64,000 nucleotides of DNA from CAWHJN01 sp963829705 (GCA_963829705.1 CAWHJN010000005.1:496001-560000), one strand, 5' to 3'. Shown: positions 32,011-42,205, numbered from the stretch's first letter. The notes: generated by a model from the letters alone, not told the origin. Translations and numbers: made by a program.

Positions 32011-35000
32011 TCAACGCGCCACGACGACCTGCCGGGTTTGCTGCTGCTGCCCGGCGCGCAGGCGGAGCACGTACACGCCGCTTGCGAGGCGCGAAGCGTC
32101 GAACGTCTGCGCGTACGTCCCGGCCTGCTGCGCCTGCCCGTCGAGCAGCACGGCCACGCGGCGGCCCAGCACGTCGTAGAGGTCGAGCGTGACGGACGCG
32201 TCCGCGTCGAGCGTGTAGGCGAATGTGGCCTGTTCATGCACGGGATGCGGCTGGAGCGCGTGCAGCGCAAAGACGCGCGGCACGTCGAGCGCGTCGTCGT
32301 CGGTGTCGGCGTAGCGGGTGAACGAGGTGACCGTCCAGAATTCGTCGGCGGCGAGCGGGCGGCGGGCGACGAAATCGACGCGCAGACGCACCTGCTGGCC
32401 GTGCAGCGGCGTCAGGTCGAAGGTGCTCTCCAGCGTATCGGTGCCCGCAAACACGTCGCTGCCGTCAAGCGCATCGCCGGGGAGGTGGAGGCGGGCGGGG
32501 TATCCGGCCACGGGTTCGAGCAGGTGCCACGTCGCACCATCGTCCATCGAGGCGAACACCTGCCCACCCGCGCCCGCGCCGAGGTGGAAGGCGTGGCGCA
32601 ACGTGAAGGTGAGGGTCTGGGCGTTGGCGGGCAAGTCCTGCGGCGGCAGCACGAGCGTGGAGCGCGCGGCCTCTGGCTCTGCCTCCGAAGCTGCCACGCG
32701 CCACGTGGCCCCTGCGTTCTGCCACTGACCTGTCGAGTGGGCCTCGGCGAGCACATCGGCCTGCGCGATGGTGCGGTAGAGCACTTCGTATGCGCCCTGC
32801 GCGGGATACCGGCGCGCGTTGCCGTCGGCGTCGGTGAGGTCGAGCGTGTAGGCGAGCCGGTCGCCGGGGCGGGCGGGCTGCGGCAGCGTGAGCACGCTCG
32901 AAAAACGATCGAGCTTTTCGAGGTGCTGCTCCAGGCGCAGCGTGTCGCGCAGCGTGCTCGTGCCGGTGCCGTAGGCGTACAGTACTGCGACGTGCACCAC
33001 GCCCGTCTCGTCGCGCGCCTCGACGGCGAAGGGAACGGAGGCACTGCCTGCGGCCGCCACGCGCCGGGTGTCGGGTTCGGTTTCGAGGTAGGGCGGCACA
33101 GCGTCGATGTGTGGCAGCGTGGTGATCTCGACATCGTCGAGGGCCCATCCGGCGTAGCCGTAGCGCGAGGGGTAGACGTTGCCCGCGTCGGTGCCGAGCA
33201 CGAAGCGCACGCGCACGTCCTCCGCAGCAGGCAGTGGGACGGTGGCGCGCTGCCAGCCGTACGAGTAGCCCCCCCACGCGCTGCGCCCGCCGAGCACGGT
33301 GTTGGCCGGGTCGACGGTGGCGGGGTAGCCGCCATCGGGCACAGCTGCCTGCCACGTTGCCCCCCTATCGACCGACACCTCCACGACGGCCCCGTCGCAC
33401 AACGTCTGGCACTGGCCGCCGCGTTCGAGGTCGTACCAGTGCCAGAAGACGAGCGTGGGCGGGTCACCGCGCAGGTCGAGCGGAGGGAGGGCGAGGGCGG
33501 AGGCCGAGCGAGTGGCCGGGTACGCGCTATCGAGTGTCGTCATCCAGGCCGCGCTGCCGGTGCGGGCGCGGGGCAGTCCGTAGGCAGGGGTGCCGCGCTG
33601 CCACGCGCCATCGGCCACGACGCCGTCGTTGTCGCCTTCGAACGAGAACGCCGCCAGCACGCCTCGCGCCACCAGCGTCGTCTGAAACTCGCCGTCCTCG
33701 GGCGCGGCGGTGGTGTTGGGCGACGCGGCCACGTCGCGCGCCTCGACGCGGTAGCGCACCACGCTCCCGACGCGCAGCAGGTTGACATCGACGGGCCACG
33801 TCGCGGCGTAGCGATCCGCTGCCTCGTGGTGCAGACCGAAGGGCCCGTGGCCACGGTAGCACCGTCGGGGTCGAGCACGGTGTAGGCGACCGTGACCGTG
33901 TCCACGCCGAGGTTGTCGGTGGCGGTGGCGCGCAGGTCGAGGGGCCACGCGGCCAGCGGGGCGCTCTCGCGCGGCATGTGGGCGAGGGTGGGGGGCTGCG
34001 CGTCGGGGCCGGAGGTGAAGATGAACATCTCGGCGGGGTTCGCAGGTAGCCGGGTGAGGCGACCCCGCGTGTCGCGCGCCTCGATGGCGTAGGTGATCGT
34101 GGCCGGGCCGGGGGGCAGCGGCAGCACGCCGGTGTAGCGGTCATCCCCCTGCGCGTCGAGCACCTCTGTCTGCGCCGCGCCGCCGTCGTAGCGGTAGACG
34201 AGCGTGACGGAGGCGATGGCCGCGCCCGGCCCCCGCGCCTCGACCTCGACGGCCCGAGATCCGCCCGCCTGCTCGGTCGAAAAGAGCGGCGTGTGCTCGA
34301 CGGCGGGGCCGTACGTCTCCGGGTCGAGGTAACCTCGCGCGCCCAGCACGGCCAGCAGCACGCCCCGGTACGCGCCGCCGTAGAGCGCCTGGTCGGCGGC
34401 GACGAGCGCCTCGGCGGCCATCTCGAACGACGACACGCCTGGCACGACGCCGATGAACGGGTGCGAGGCCACCGCCAGCCGGTCGGTCACGTCGTGCCCG
34501 AGTGCGTCGTAGACCTCCATGAGCGTCGTCGCCCACAGCAGGCCCTTCTGGTAGAGCGTCTGGAAGGCCGGGCAGCCGGGGGAGGCGGGGTAGAGCCACG
34601 CATCGGGCCAGTGCCCGGTATGATCGAGGCGGCGGCCCTGCCAGCAGCCGTTGTTGCCGTCCCAGGCGAAGAGCTGCCGCCAGTCGCCTGCACCTTGGCC
34701 GCTTTCCAGCAAACCGCGCCGGTACGAGGCGGCCCAGTAATCCGCCCACCCCTCGTGCAGCGCCGTGCCGTCGGTGGCGGCGTAGAGCGCGGGCTGGCCG
34801 TCGTGGAGGATGGCGTGCGCGTACTCGTGCCAGATCACCGAGGCATCCTCGGCGTCGTCGATGCCGCCGGTGCCGAAGTAGATGCGGCCCGACGATGGGA
34901 AGAAACGCGAGTCGTCGGCGTCGTAGCCGTGTGGGTTGATGGCGACGGGACGGTCGAGCACGGCGCGGCCCACGCCGAGTGCCTGGATGCGCCGCTGGGA

Positions 35001-36161
35001 GGTGTCGACGTGGTAGTAGACCATCACGGCCTCGAAGCCATCGGCGGCGCGGGTATAGCGGAAGCCATCGGGCTGCGCCTCGCGCGGCGGTGTGTAGACC
35101 GTCTTGCCCGTCGGGTCCTCGCCGGTGATCCGCACGTACGGGCCGTCGAGCGTGTAGCCGTTCTGGCCAAACGTGATCTCTGGAAGCGTCACGAGCACGC
35201 GCTGCGCGTCGAGTGCGGGCGTCGTGGCATCGTCGGCATCGACGTACGCGCCGCCATACGGTACCCCTGCCGAGGTGAGCGGGTCGGGGTCGAAGACGAA
35301 GCCCGCACCGTCGACGCGGGTACTGGTGAGGTTGGAGGTTGGAGGCTGGAGATCGGGTGTTGCAGTTCGGTCTTCACCTTCCCACCTCCACTCCACGTCC
35401 TGTTGGGTCTTCGCGGCAGGCGCGCGGCCGGTGCCGTGCAGCCCGTGCGTGCTGCGCTCGAACACGTACCGGGGCGCGCCCGAGGTCGCGTCGAGGAGCA
35501 TCTCCCACTCGGCGCGCCCGTTCTCGGGCACCGCCACGACGCGCCAGACGCGCTCCCCGCCGGGCGTCAGCATCTCCTCCTGCACGTCCACGCGCGCGGC
35601 GTTGCCGGTGAGGAGGGCGCGGGCGTCCGCTGCCACCGCTGCGCGCGACCGACGGCTAAGAGACACCGCCACGCCGCGCAGCGCGGGGTCGTAGCCGCTG
35701 AACACCTGCACCACCCGGTTTTCGCCGTCGAGGTTGACCTGCACCGTCCGCCCGTAGACAGGCAGGCCACCTGCCACCTGCCGGAACACGACGTGGCGGC
35801 TGTACGCCCCCGTCACGATCCGCTCGGCGCGCAGATCGACGAGGGCGGGGTCGAGGCCGTAGCGGTCGGCGTGCGCCGACAGGTACTGCCGCGCCGCCTT
35901 TTCAGGATCGGCGTCGAGCAGCGCGAGCGGCGTGGAAACGCGAAAGTCGGCCCGGACGAGGCCCGAGGCGTCGTCGGTGCGCCGGGAGCCGCGCCGCGTC
36001 GTCGAGAAGGCGAACACGTCCTCGTCCGGCTCCACGATGCGCGCCTGCGCGGCGGGCGTCAGCGTCGCGCGGAGGGAGGGCGGGTCTTCGAGAGGCGTCA
36101 CCTGCGCCCACGCCGCGGGGGCCAGCAGCACGAGCAGCGCGAGACAGAGGAGGCGGGGCAC
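32011..36161 (-). CDS. Secreted M36/M4-like zinc metallopeptidase with T9SS domain (frameshifted)
   Basis: One gene read in two frames. From GTG 36161: signal peptide (PRLLCLALLVLLAPAAWAQ), FTP/propeptide region (about 60-235, GGLPVYGRTVQVNLDGENRV), then the peptidase domain with HEYAH (445-449) and Glu470 in HEGWADYW, as in fungalysin/thermolysin-like enzymes. The frame breaks near 33841-33846. It reads ATVATGPS and then nonsense, while the frame offset by one continues as GPFGLHHEAADRYAATWPV and runs to 32011. That part holds Ig-like and MAM/jelly-roll-like domains (AWMTTLDSAYPATRSASALA) and a T9SS domain (LHALQPHPVHEQATFAYTL). One missing G beside GGGCCC explains it: sequencing error or recent inactivation. 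The intact product would be about 1380 residues. Confidence 0.85.
35328..35400. repeat. Heptad repeat array inside the protease gene
   Basis: Units in a 7-bp register: GAGGTTG, GAGGTTG, GAGGCTG, GAGATCG, GGTGTTG, CAGTTCG. The array is read in frame as a linker (about residues 258-281, including TPDLQPPTSNLTS) between the propeptide and peptidase regions. It resembles the intergenic arrays elsewhere in the window. Confidence 0.6.
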
Positions 36162-36259
36162 GGCAGAATTCTTCGGCAAAGACGACCGTGACGTACGCGA
36201 CGCCAAAGAATTTTGTTTACAGACACTTGCACCCAGCCGATTCTCCCCGGAGCCTGACC

Positions 36260-36265
36260 TACCTT
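36260..36265 (+). promoter_or_regulatory. TACCTT box upstream of the first lipoprotein/barrel pair
   Basis: TACCTT lies 26 bases before the ATG at 36292, in the 130-base divergent spacer with the protease gene. Confidence 0.35.
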
Positions 36266-36291
36266 CGGCACGCTTCTTTCGTTCGTCAACT

Positions 36292-37236
36292 ATGCTTTTG
36301 TACCGTCACACCGCGCTGGCCGCGAGTTTTCTGCTGCTGGCCACGTCGTGCGACTTCGCGCCGAGTGGCGAGGCCTCCCGGCAGTCATCCGCCGCGCCGC
36401 TCGCTTTCACGCTCGACCTCGACGCGGCAGCCGACACGCTCGGTCTCTACGGCAACGCGCCGACGCTTGGCTACACCTTCGATTCCGAGGGCGGCACGCT
36501 CGAAGAGGTGCGCGCTTACCTCGATGGTCGCCAGGTGGGTTCCGACGCTGGAACAGGCAGGCTCAAACTCGATCTCTTCGACGTGCCCGATACCACCCCG
36601 GAAGCAGACGAGCCCACCGAGCCGATGCCCCCGCTGCCGACCCTGCGCGTCGAGGCGCGCCTGGCGTATGGCAGCGACGCCCAGCGCCTGTACCGCACCG
36701 TCGAGATCGGGGCATGGCCCGCCCGGGTCGTCAAGCGCGCGCCCTCGGTGGCGGCCGTCTACCCGAAGCTGCAGGACGGCTACGTGACCCTCACGTGGGC
36801 CGTGTACCCGGCGGGCAGCGCGACGAGCATCGTCGTAACCTCGCACGGCCTCACCCATGCACTCCCTGGCACGGCGCGCGCCTGGGTGGATTCGCTTTAC
36901 CTCGGCGGCACCGTCCTCTACACCGTGCGGGCGTCGAGTCCGGCAGGCAGCACGGAGCAGATGAACCCGTACACCGGTGCCACGCTGTCGCTGACGTTGG
37001 AGAAGACCGCTGCCGACGCGGGCACGCTCGTCGCCCGGATTCCCGAAGGCGCGTACCCGGACAGCCTCGTGTTCGAGCAGTACGTGAACTTTACCTGGGA
37101 GCGGGCGGGCCGCGCTACTTCCGCGCAGCCGCGCCTGCCCATCACCATCGCGCCGGGCGAGAAGCAGCGCTACCGGGTGATCGCCTACCGGGCAGGCGAT
37201 TCGCGCGCGTCGCCCTACACGACCGTCGAGGGATGA
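36292..37236 (+). CDS. DFAPSG-type surface lipoprotein, copy A
   Basis: A 314-residue lipoprotein with signal MLLYRHTALAASFLLLATSC and lipobox cysteine at about 20, followed by DFAPSG. The mature part begins with a beta domain (LAFTLDLDAAADTLGLYG ... VRAYLDGRQVGSD) and continues with fibronectin-III-like strands (VAAVYPKLQDGYVTLTWAVY). The first third aligns with the longer lipoprotein at 38162, which has the same CDFAPSG start and FTFTLDL/FAFTLDL pattern. It forms a pair with the barrel-like gene that follows 141 bases later. The function is unknown; surface exposure is plausible for Bacteroidota lipoproteins. Confidence 0.75.
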   Translation: MLLYRHTALAASFLLLATSCDFAPSGEASRQSSAAPLAFTLDLDAAADTLGLYGNAPTLGYTFDSEGGTLEEVRAYLDGRQVGSDAGTGRLKLDLFDVPDTTPEADEPTEPMPPLPTLRVEARLAYGSDAQRLYRTVEIGAWPARVVKRAPSVAAVYPKLQDGYVTLTWAVYPAGSATSIVVTSHGLTHALPGTARAWVDSLYLGGTVLYTVRASSPAGSTEQMNPYTGATLSLTLEKTAADAGTLVARIPEGAYPDSLVFEQYVNFTWERAGRATSAQPRLPITIAPGEKQRYRVIAYRAGDSRASPYTTVEG

Positions 37237-37377
37237 CGCCCGGCCTACGCGCCGCCGATCCGCGTGCCAGAAGCCGACGGGTGCGCGGATTCGTTCAGCC
37301 CGCCCTCCATCTACCTGCCGGACAACCGACTTTTCCCTAAACACGCCGGACGCAAACATCCGCGTGATGCCGCTCTC

Positions 37378-38130
37378 ATGACGATGCGCTCTGCCGTTCT
37401 CGTGGCGCTTCTGTTCGCCGCCGTCCTCCCCGCTCGCGCTCAGTTGCGCGCCCACGTCGAGGTGCTGGGCGAGTACCATACCGTGCCCTCGCTGCGCGCG
37501 TACGAAGACCGCCTCGCCGATGCGCTCGTCGCCGCCGGACTCGACGGCGCGGAGACCGTGCAGGCTTACCCGCCCTTCGTGGGCCTGCGCCTGTTCGTGG
37601 GCACCGAAGCCGGATTTCTGTCTGAAAACTACGCGGGCATCGTCGTGGCGACGGGCTCCACGGGCGCGCGGACGGCCTACCGCGATGCCGAATCGGCGCT
37701 GTACGTGGACGACCGGATCGCCTTCCGCAGCATCGGCGTGCTGTACGAGGTGACGCTGGGCGGCGAACAGGCCCGCTACGAGGCGCGGCGTGCCGAGCCG
37801 TTCGTGTACGCGCAGCCGCTTCTGGAGTGGACGCGCTTGCGTCACGAGGAGCGGCTGGTAGACGCCCACCCCATCACCGTCAGAAACACGTACCAAACGC
37901 TCCAGGGTAGCGTGGAAGTGGGCGGCGGCCTGCGGCTGCCCCTGCGGAAGACCTACGTGCGCGCCGCGCTGGGTGCCTACTGGCGGCTTCCGCGCCCCCT
38001 CACCGCGTCGTCGGCCCGCGCGGGCGTCGTCGCGCTGGGCGGCACGACGCTGCGCCTCGGCGACGGAGACGCCGTGCAGGGCGATGGCTTCGGCGTGCGC
38101 CTCGGCATCGGCTTCGGCCTGGCGCGCTGA
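37378..38130 (+). CDS. Exported beta-barrel-like protein, copy A
   Basis: A 250-residue protein with a signal peptide (MTMRSAVLVALLFAAVLPARAQ). The mature part alternates short beta strands typical of small outer-membrane barrels (ALGAYWRLPRPL; DGFGVRLGIGFGLAR) and ends in an aromatic/arginine strand. It is clearly paralogous to the product at 39975: both have HVEVLGEYHTVPSL / HLDVLGETHSPPSL, GSTGARTAYRD, YVDDRIAFRS / YIDDRVAYRA, PLLEWTR and the final strand. The family is not recognised. It probably acts with the preceding lipoprotein. Confidence 0.75.
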   Translation: MTMRSAVLVALLFAAVLPARAQLRAHVEVLGEYHTVPSLRAYEDRLADALVAAGLDGAETVQAYPPFVGLRLFVGTEAGFLSENYAGIVVATGSTGARTAYRDAESALYVDDRIAFRSIGVLYEVTLGGEQARYEARRAEPFVYAQPLLEWTRLRHEERLVDAHPITVRNTYQTLQGSVEVGGGLRLPLRKTYVRAALGAYWRLPRPLTASSARAGVVALGGTTLRLGDGDAVQGDGFGVRLGIGFGLAR

Positions 38131-38161
38131 CGCGGCATCCATTCTCTTGTATCCGAGACAG

Positions 38162-39991
38162 ATGTATTCTAGCCACGCGCTCCTCTGGTTGCTGACCGGG
38201 CTGCTGCTCGTCTCGGCGTGCGACTTCGCGCCTTCCGGTGATCCACCTGAATCAGCGTCTGGTCCGTTTGCCTTCACACTCGACCTTTCATTCGACGGGC
38301 GGGGGAGTGCAGACACGCTGGTGCTCGGGCGCTACACCCGGCTTGCCTTCACGGAATCCACCACGCAGGCGCACCTTCAAAGGCTGCGCGTCTACCTCAA
38401 CGACCGGCTCGTCGCAGAGACGGCAGACCCCCGTGGTCTCGTGCTCGACGTCACCAACGTATCCGACGGGGCTGGAACGCTGCGGATCGAGGGCGTGATT
38501 TCTTACCCGCAGGCAGGGGTGCATACACGGGTCCTGCTCGACCGGCCAGTGTACGTGGAACACGCGCCGCCCGCGATAGCTGGGCTCGCCCTGGCCGTAG
38601 ACAATGGGTTCGTGAGCCTCCGCTGGGAGCGGGGCGCGCGGCGGCTCCCCGACTCGGTGCATATCACGCGCTCGGGACCCGAGGACCTCACCTCTGCCGG
38701 ACGCCGCCCCATCACAACGATGTTCCGGCTTCTGGCCTCTACGCCTACCGTGCGCTGGCGTGATTCATCGTACGTGGGGGAAGACGCGCACTACTACGTC
38801 CGCGTGTTTAGCGCCAACGGGGAGGCGGAAGCCGAAGCCACGATCTCGAACGACGGGGCGAACCTCCAGTACGTGTTTGCGCGGGACGAGTCGCGCCTCG
38901 CCTGGCAGCGGCCACGCGCGGCGCACGTCACGCAGTTTATCGTGCAGCGCAACACCCGCCTGTTCGGGCCACCGCAGTGGGAAGAGGTCGCCGTGCTCGA
39001 CAGTTCGGCGCGGTCGTGGCCGCTGGCTCCTGCTCCCTACGGGAGAGCCGTTACGGAACGCTATCGCCTTGCTGCCCACTCGCCCATCGCGTCGGCTCCC
39101 ACTATCCCGTACGCAGAGCAGGTCTCGCCGGTGTATGGAACTCCCGTGCCCGGCATGAACGACCCCGCGCGCCAGACGTATTACTACAACGAGGTACACG
39201 ACGTGTACTATGTGTGGTCGGGACCGCAGGTCCCGTACCGGGTGGCTGCCTGGGGCGGCGCGCGCAGTCCGGGCGTTTCGAGTGCTGTGGATGGCGTAGC
39301 CGCGATAGCCGTCAGCCCGGATGGGCGCGTGTTCACCCGTGGGAGCGCGACCGAGGTGTGCGAGCGCGATCCCCGCACGCTCGCCATCCAGCGGTGCGTA
39401 GCGGCAAGTCCGTTCACCATCACCACCCTGGCAGCCAGCCTTTCCGGTATGCTGCTGATCGGCGGGGCAACCAAACAGATCTCCTACGACTTCGACGCGC
39501 AGCAAGCGGGGCCCACCCTCGCGCAGGCTGCCAGAGAAGTCCTCGACATTAACGTGGATCGCTCGGGCACATGGGCTCGCGTACGCGAGCGCGTCTACGA
39601 ACGTACGTCCGACGGCTTCGCGCTCCGCTACACCGCACCCGATGCCGACAGGGCCGCGTTCGACCTCGACGCGCGCGTCGGCTACGTCGTCTCCGGCACG
39701 ACGCTGACCACCATCGACCTCTCGACGGGCCAGGCGAAAGGGCAGACGGTGCTACCCGTGAGGTTGCAGTACCTCCACATAGACCCCTCGGCCCGGTTGC
39801 TCGGTGGCGAGGCCGGCTCTTTCTACCACGCATTCGACCTCGGCACGTTCGAGCCCACGACCCCCGTACCCCTCGCGTACGCACCGGGCTGGCAGCAGAG
39901 CTACCAGCTTCTGATGGGTCGGCTCTACCAGCGCGCGCCCGACCCCAGCCTGTTCTATGCTCAGACCTTTACCTATGTGGAACTGCGTTAA
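38162..39991 (+). CDS. DFAPSG-type surface lipoprotein, copy B (propeller-like extension)
   Basis: A 609-residue lipoprotein, MYSSHALLWLLTGLLLVSAC followed by DFAPSG. Residues ~20-330 match the copy A lipoprotein in pattern (FAFTLDLSF, LRVYLNDRLVAET, DNGFVSLRWERG). The remaining ~280 residues are extra and contain WD/YncE-like strands (VAAIAVSPDGRVFTRGS; GTTLTTIDLSTGQAKGQTV; LQYLHIDPSARLLGG), likely a beta-propeller. The last 17 bases overlap the start of the following barrel-like gene, so the pair is probably translationally coupled. Confidence 0.78.
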   Translation: MYSSHALLWLLTGLLLVSACDFAPSGDPPESASGPFAFTLDLSFDGRGSADTLVLGRYTRLAFTESTTQAHLQRLRVYLNDRLVAETADPRGLVLDVTNVSDGAGTLRIEGVISYPQAGVHTRVLLDRPVYVEHAPPAIAGLALAVDNGFVSLRWERGARRLPDSVHITRSGPEDLTSAGRRPITTMFRLLASTPTVRWRDSSYVGEDAHYYVRVFSANGEAEAEATISNDGANLQYVFARDESRLAWQRPRAAHVTQFIVQRNTRLFGPPQWEEVAVLDSSARSWPLAPAPYGRAVTERYRLAAHSPIASAPTIPYAEQVSPVYGTPVPGMNDPARQTYYYNEVHDVYYVWSGPQVPYRVAAWGGARSPGVSSAVDGVAAIAVSPDGRVFTRGSATEVCERDPRTLAIQRCVAASPFTITTLAASLSGMLLIGGATKQISYDFDAQQAGPTLAQAAREVLDINVDRSGTWARVRERVYERTSDGFALRYTAPDADRAAFDLDARVGYVVSGTTLTTIDLSTGQAKGQTVLPVRLQYLHIDPSARLLGGEAGSFYHAFDLGTFEPTTPVPLAYAPGWQQSYQLLMGRLYQRAPDPSLFYAQTFTYVELR

Positions 39992-40748
39992 CAGGCGCTG
40001 CCTGAAAACGTGCTGGGCAGGCCTCGTGCTGCTCGCGGCGTGCCTCCCGGCGCAGGCGCAGCAATACCGACTGCACCTCGACGTGCTGGGCGAAACCCAT
40101 TCTCCCCCCTCGCTCCACCGCTACCAGGACGATCTCGTGGCCTCGCTTCGTTCGGGCGGCCTGACCGGCACCGAGGCTGTGCAGTCCTTCCCGCCGTACG
40201 TCGGCTTCCGGGTATACGCCGGACGCGAGCGGAGCTTCAACTCGCCGCATCACATGGGCCTTCTGGTACAGATAGGATCTACTGGGGCGCGGACGGCCTA
40301 CCGCGATCCTGAGGGCAGCATCTACATCGACGACCGAGTGGCCTACCGCGCCTTCGGTCTGATGGCCGAGCACACGCTGGGCGCAAACCCGAACTACGAA
40401 GACCGCACGCGCATCCCGTTTCTCTACGCAACCCCCTTGCTCGAGTGGACCCGCGTGGCACACGAGGAGCGCGTCAGCGTGGGCACCACGCAGGCGAGGC
40501 GCGCCACCTTCAACGCGATCCAACCGGGCCTCGAATTCGGCGGCGGTGTACGGTTCATGCGTGGGGCGAACTACGGACGCCTGGCGCTGGGCGTGTACTG
40601 GCGGGTGCCCGCAGCCCTCAAAGGCGGCGACGTGACCGAGCAGATTGGCATTACGAAAGGCGGATTACGCGTCAGCGCAGATGTCGAGGAGGCCCGGAGC
40701 GATGGTTTCGGGCTGCGCCTGAGCGTCGGCATCGGCCTGACGCGCTGA
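39975..40748 (+). CDS. Exported beta-barrel-like protein, copy B
   Basis: The product is 257 residues from ATG 39975, or six more from ATG 39957. It has a signal peptide with a cysteine-rich h-region (LKTCWAGLVLLAACLPAQAQ). It is the paralogue of the 37378 gene along its whole length and ends in a similar barrel-type strand (DGFGLRLSVGIGLTR). It overlaps the lipoprotein gene before it, supporting a two-protein unit. Not recognised as a named family. Confidence 0.75.
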   Translation: MWNCVNRRCLKTCWAGLVLLAACLPAQAQQYRLHLDVLGETHSPPSLHRYQDDLVASLRSGGLTGTEAVQSFPPYVGFRVYAGRERSFNSPHHMGLLVQIGSTGARTAYRDPEGSIYIDDRVAYRAFGLMAEHTLGANPNYEDRTRIPFLYATPLLEWTRVAHEERVSVGTTQARRATFNAIQPGLEFGGGVRFMRGANYGRLALGVYWRVPAALKGGDVTEQIGITKGGLRVSADVEEARSDGFGLRLSVGIGLTR

Positions 40749-40829
40749 CGCGCATGGCAGATTTTCCGTGCAGTCCGGATCGAACCTCTGGCTTTCCGCA
40801 TACCGAAACGCCTGACACCGCACCATTTC

Positions 40830-40835
40830 TACCTT
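40830..40835 (+). promoter_or_regulatory. TACCTT box upstream of ahcY
   Basis: TACCTT lies 16 bases before the ATG at 40852. The 103-base spacer shows no recognisable SAH riboswitch. Confidence 0.35.
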
Positions 40836-40851
40836 ACTCCCGCAACCCCCG

Positions 40852-42129
40852 ATGGATTACCAGGAAGGCAAGTACAAAGTCCGTGACCTCAGCCTCGCCG
40901 AGGCCGGCCGCAAGCGCATCGAATGGGCCGAGAGCCGGATGCCCGTGCTCATGAAGCTGCGCGACGAGTACAGCAAGACGAAGCCGTTCGACGGCTACAA
41001 GATCACCGGCTGTTTGCACGTCACGAAGGAAACCGCCGTCCTCATCGAGACGCTCGCTGCTTGCGGCGCGGAAGTCGCCTGGAGCGGCTGCAACCCCCTC
41101 TCGACCAACGACGAGGTCGCCGCCGCCCTCGCCCAGGGCGGTATCGAGATCTACGCCTGGTACGGCCAGAACACCGAGGAATTCTACTGGTCCATCGACC
41201 GCACCATCGACAAGACGCCCGACACGACGCTCGACGACGGCGCCGACCTCATCTTCCGCGTCCACTCGAAATTCCCCGAGAAGGCCGGCGACATCATCGG
41301 CGGCAGCGAGGAGACGACGACGGGCGTGCACCGTTTGCGCGCGATGGCCGACGACGGCAAGCTTCTTTACCCCGTCTACGCCGTCAACGACGCCGAGACG
41401 AAGTGGGATTTCGACAACGTCTACGGCACCGGACAGAGCACCCTCGACGGCGTCTTGCGCGCTTCTAGCGTGCTCATCGCGGGCAAGAACTTCGTCGTTG
41501 CGGGCTACGGCCACTGCGGGCGCGGCGTGGCCATGCGCGCCAAAGGCATGGGTGCCAACGTCATCATCACCGAAGTCAAACCCACCGCCGCCCTCAAAGC
41601 GACCCTCGACGGGATGCGCGTGATGACGATGGACGAAGCCGCCAAAGTGGGCGACATCTTCGTGACGGCCACCGGCATGAAAGACGTCATCCGCGGCGAG
41701 CACTTCGTCTCGATGAAGGAAGGCGCCATCGTGTGCAACACGGGCCACTACGACGTCGAGCTGAACCTCAAAGAACTCGCCGAGGTGTCCAAGGACTCGC
41801 GCATGATCCGCGACGACAACCGCGAATACACGCTCGACAACGGCAAGAAAGTCTACGTCCTCGCCGACGGCCGCCTCGTCAACCTCGCCGCTGCAGAAGG
41901 GCACCCGAGCGAGGTGATGGACATGAGCTTCGCCAACCAGTTCCAGGCGCACCTCAACCTCATCCAGCGCCACGAGGCGGGCGAAGAGATGCCGAAGGGC
42001 GTGATGGACCTGCCCGAAGAACTCGACCAGCAGATCGCGCGCGTGAAGCTCGAGACGATGGGCCTGCAGATCGACACGCTCACCGACGAGCAGGTGACGT
42101 ACGCCACCGACTACTCGGCAGGCACGTAA
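40852..42129 (+). CDS. ahcY: Adenosylhomocysteinase
   Basis: S-adenosylhomocysteine hydrolase splits SAH to adenosine and homocysteine, relieving product inhibition of methyltransferases. The 425-residue enzyme has the substrate domain start with TGCLHVTKETAVLIETL, GSEETTTGVHRL (152-163) and VNDAETKWDFDN with the catalytic Lys184/Asp188 region. The Rossmann NAD motif is GYGHCGRG (218-225), and the conserved C-terminus is VTYATDYSAGT. It has the shorter archaeal/Bacteroidota-type length and lacks the insertion of the ~470-residue proteobacterial enzymes. It is monocistronic by layout, with a terminator about 40 bases downstream. Confidence 0.97.
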   Translation: MDYQEGKYKVRDLSLAEAGRKRIEWAESRMPVLMKLRDEYSKTKPFDGYKITGCLHVTKETAVLIETLAACGAEVAWSGCNPLSTNDEVAAALAQGGIEIYAWYGQNTEEFYWSIDRTIDKTPDTTLDDGADLIFRVHSKFPEKAGDIIGGSEETTTGVHRLRAMADDGKLLYPVYAVNDAETKWDFDNVYGTGQSTLDGVLRASSVLIAGKNFVVAGYGHCGRGVAMRAKGMGANVIITEVKPTAALKATLDGMRVMTMDEAAKVGDIFVTATGMKDVIRGEHFVSMKEGAIVCNTGHYDVELNLKELAEVSKDSRMIRDDNREYTLDNGKKVYVLADGRLVNLAAAEGHPSEVMDMSFANQFQAHLNLIQRHEAGEEMPKGVMDLPEELDQQIARVKLETMGLQIDTLTDEQVTYATDYSAGT

Positions 42130-42130
42130 G

Positions 42131-42172
42131 GGAAACGCGGAACGCGAAGCTCGGAACGCGGAAACAAGCAAA
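42131..42172. repeat. Heptad repeat array after ahcY
   Basis: Units GGAAACG, CGGAACG, CGAAGCT, CGGAACG, CGGAAAC, AAGCAAA in exact 7-bp register, starting one base after the ahcY stop. Confidence 0.65.
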
Positions 42173-42205
42173 GGGGCCGTCTCGCATCGCGCGGGGCGGC
42201 CTCTT
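42170..42205 (+). terminator. Hairpin terminator after ahcY
   Basis: AAGGGGCCGTCTCGC and GCGGGGCGGCCTCTT pair with several G-T pairs. The T run is short. No gene is seen from here to 42378. Confidence 0.55.

Noticed and set aside
40749..40851. SAH riboswitch before ahcY
   Set aside because: The 103-base spacer shows no conserved SAH-aptamer core that I can recognise.
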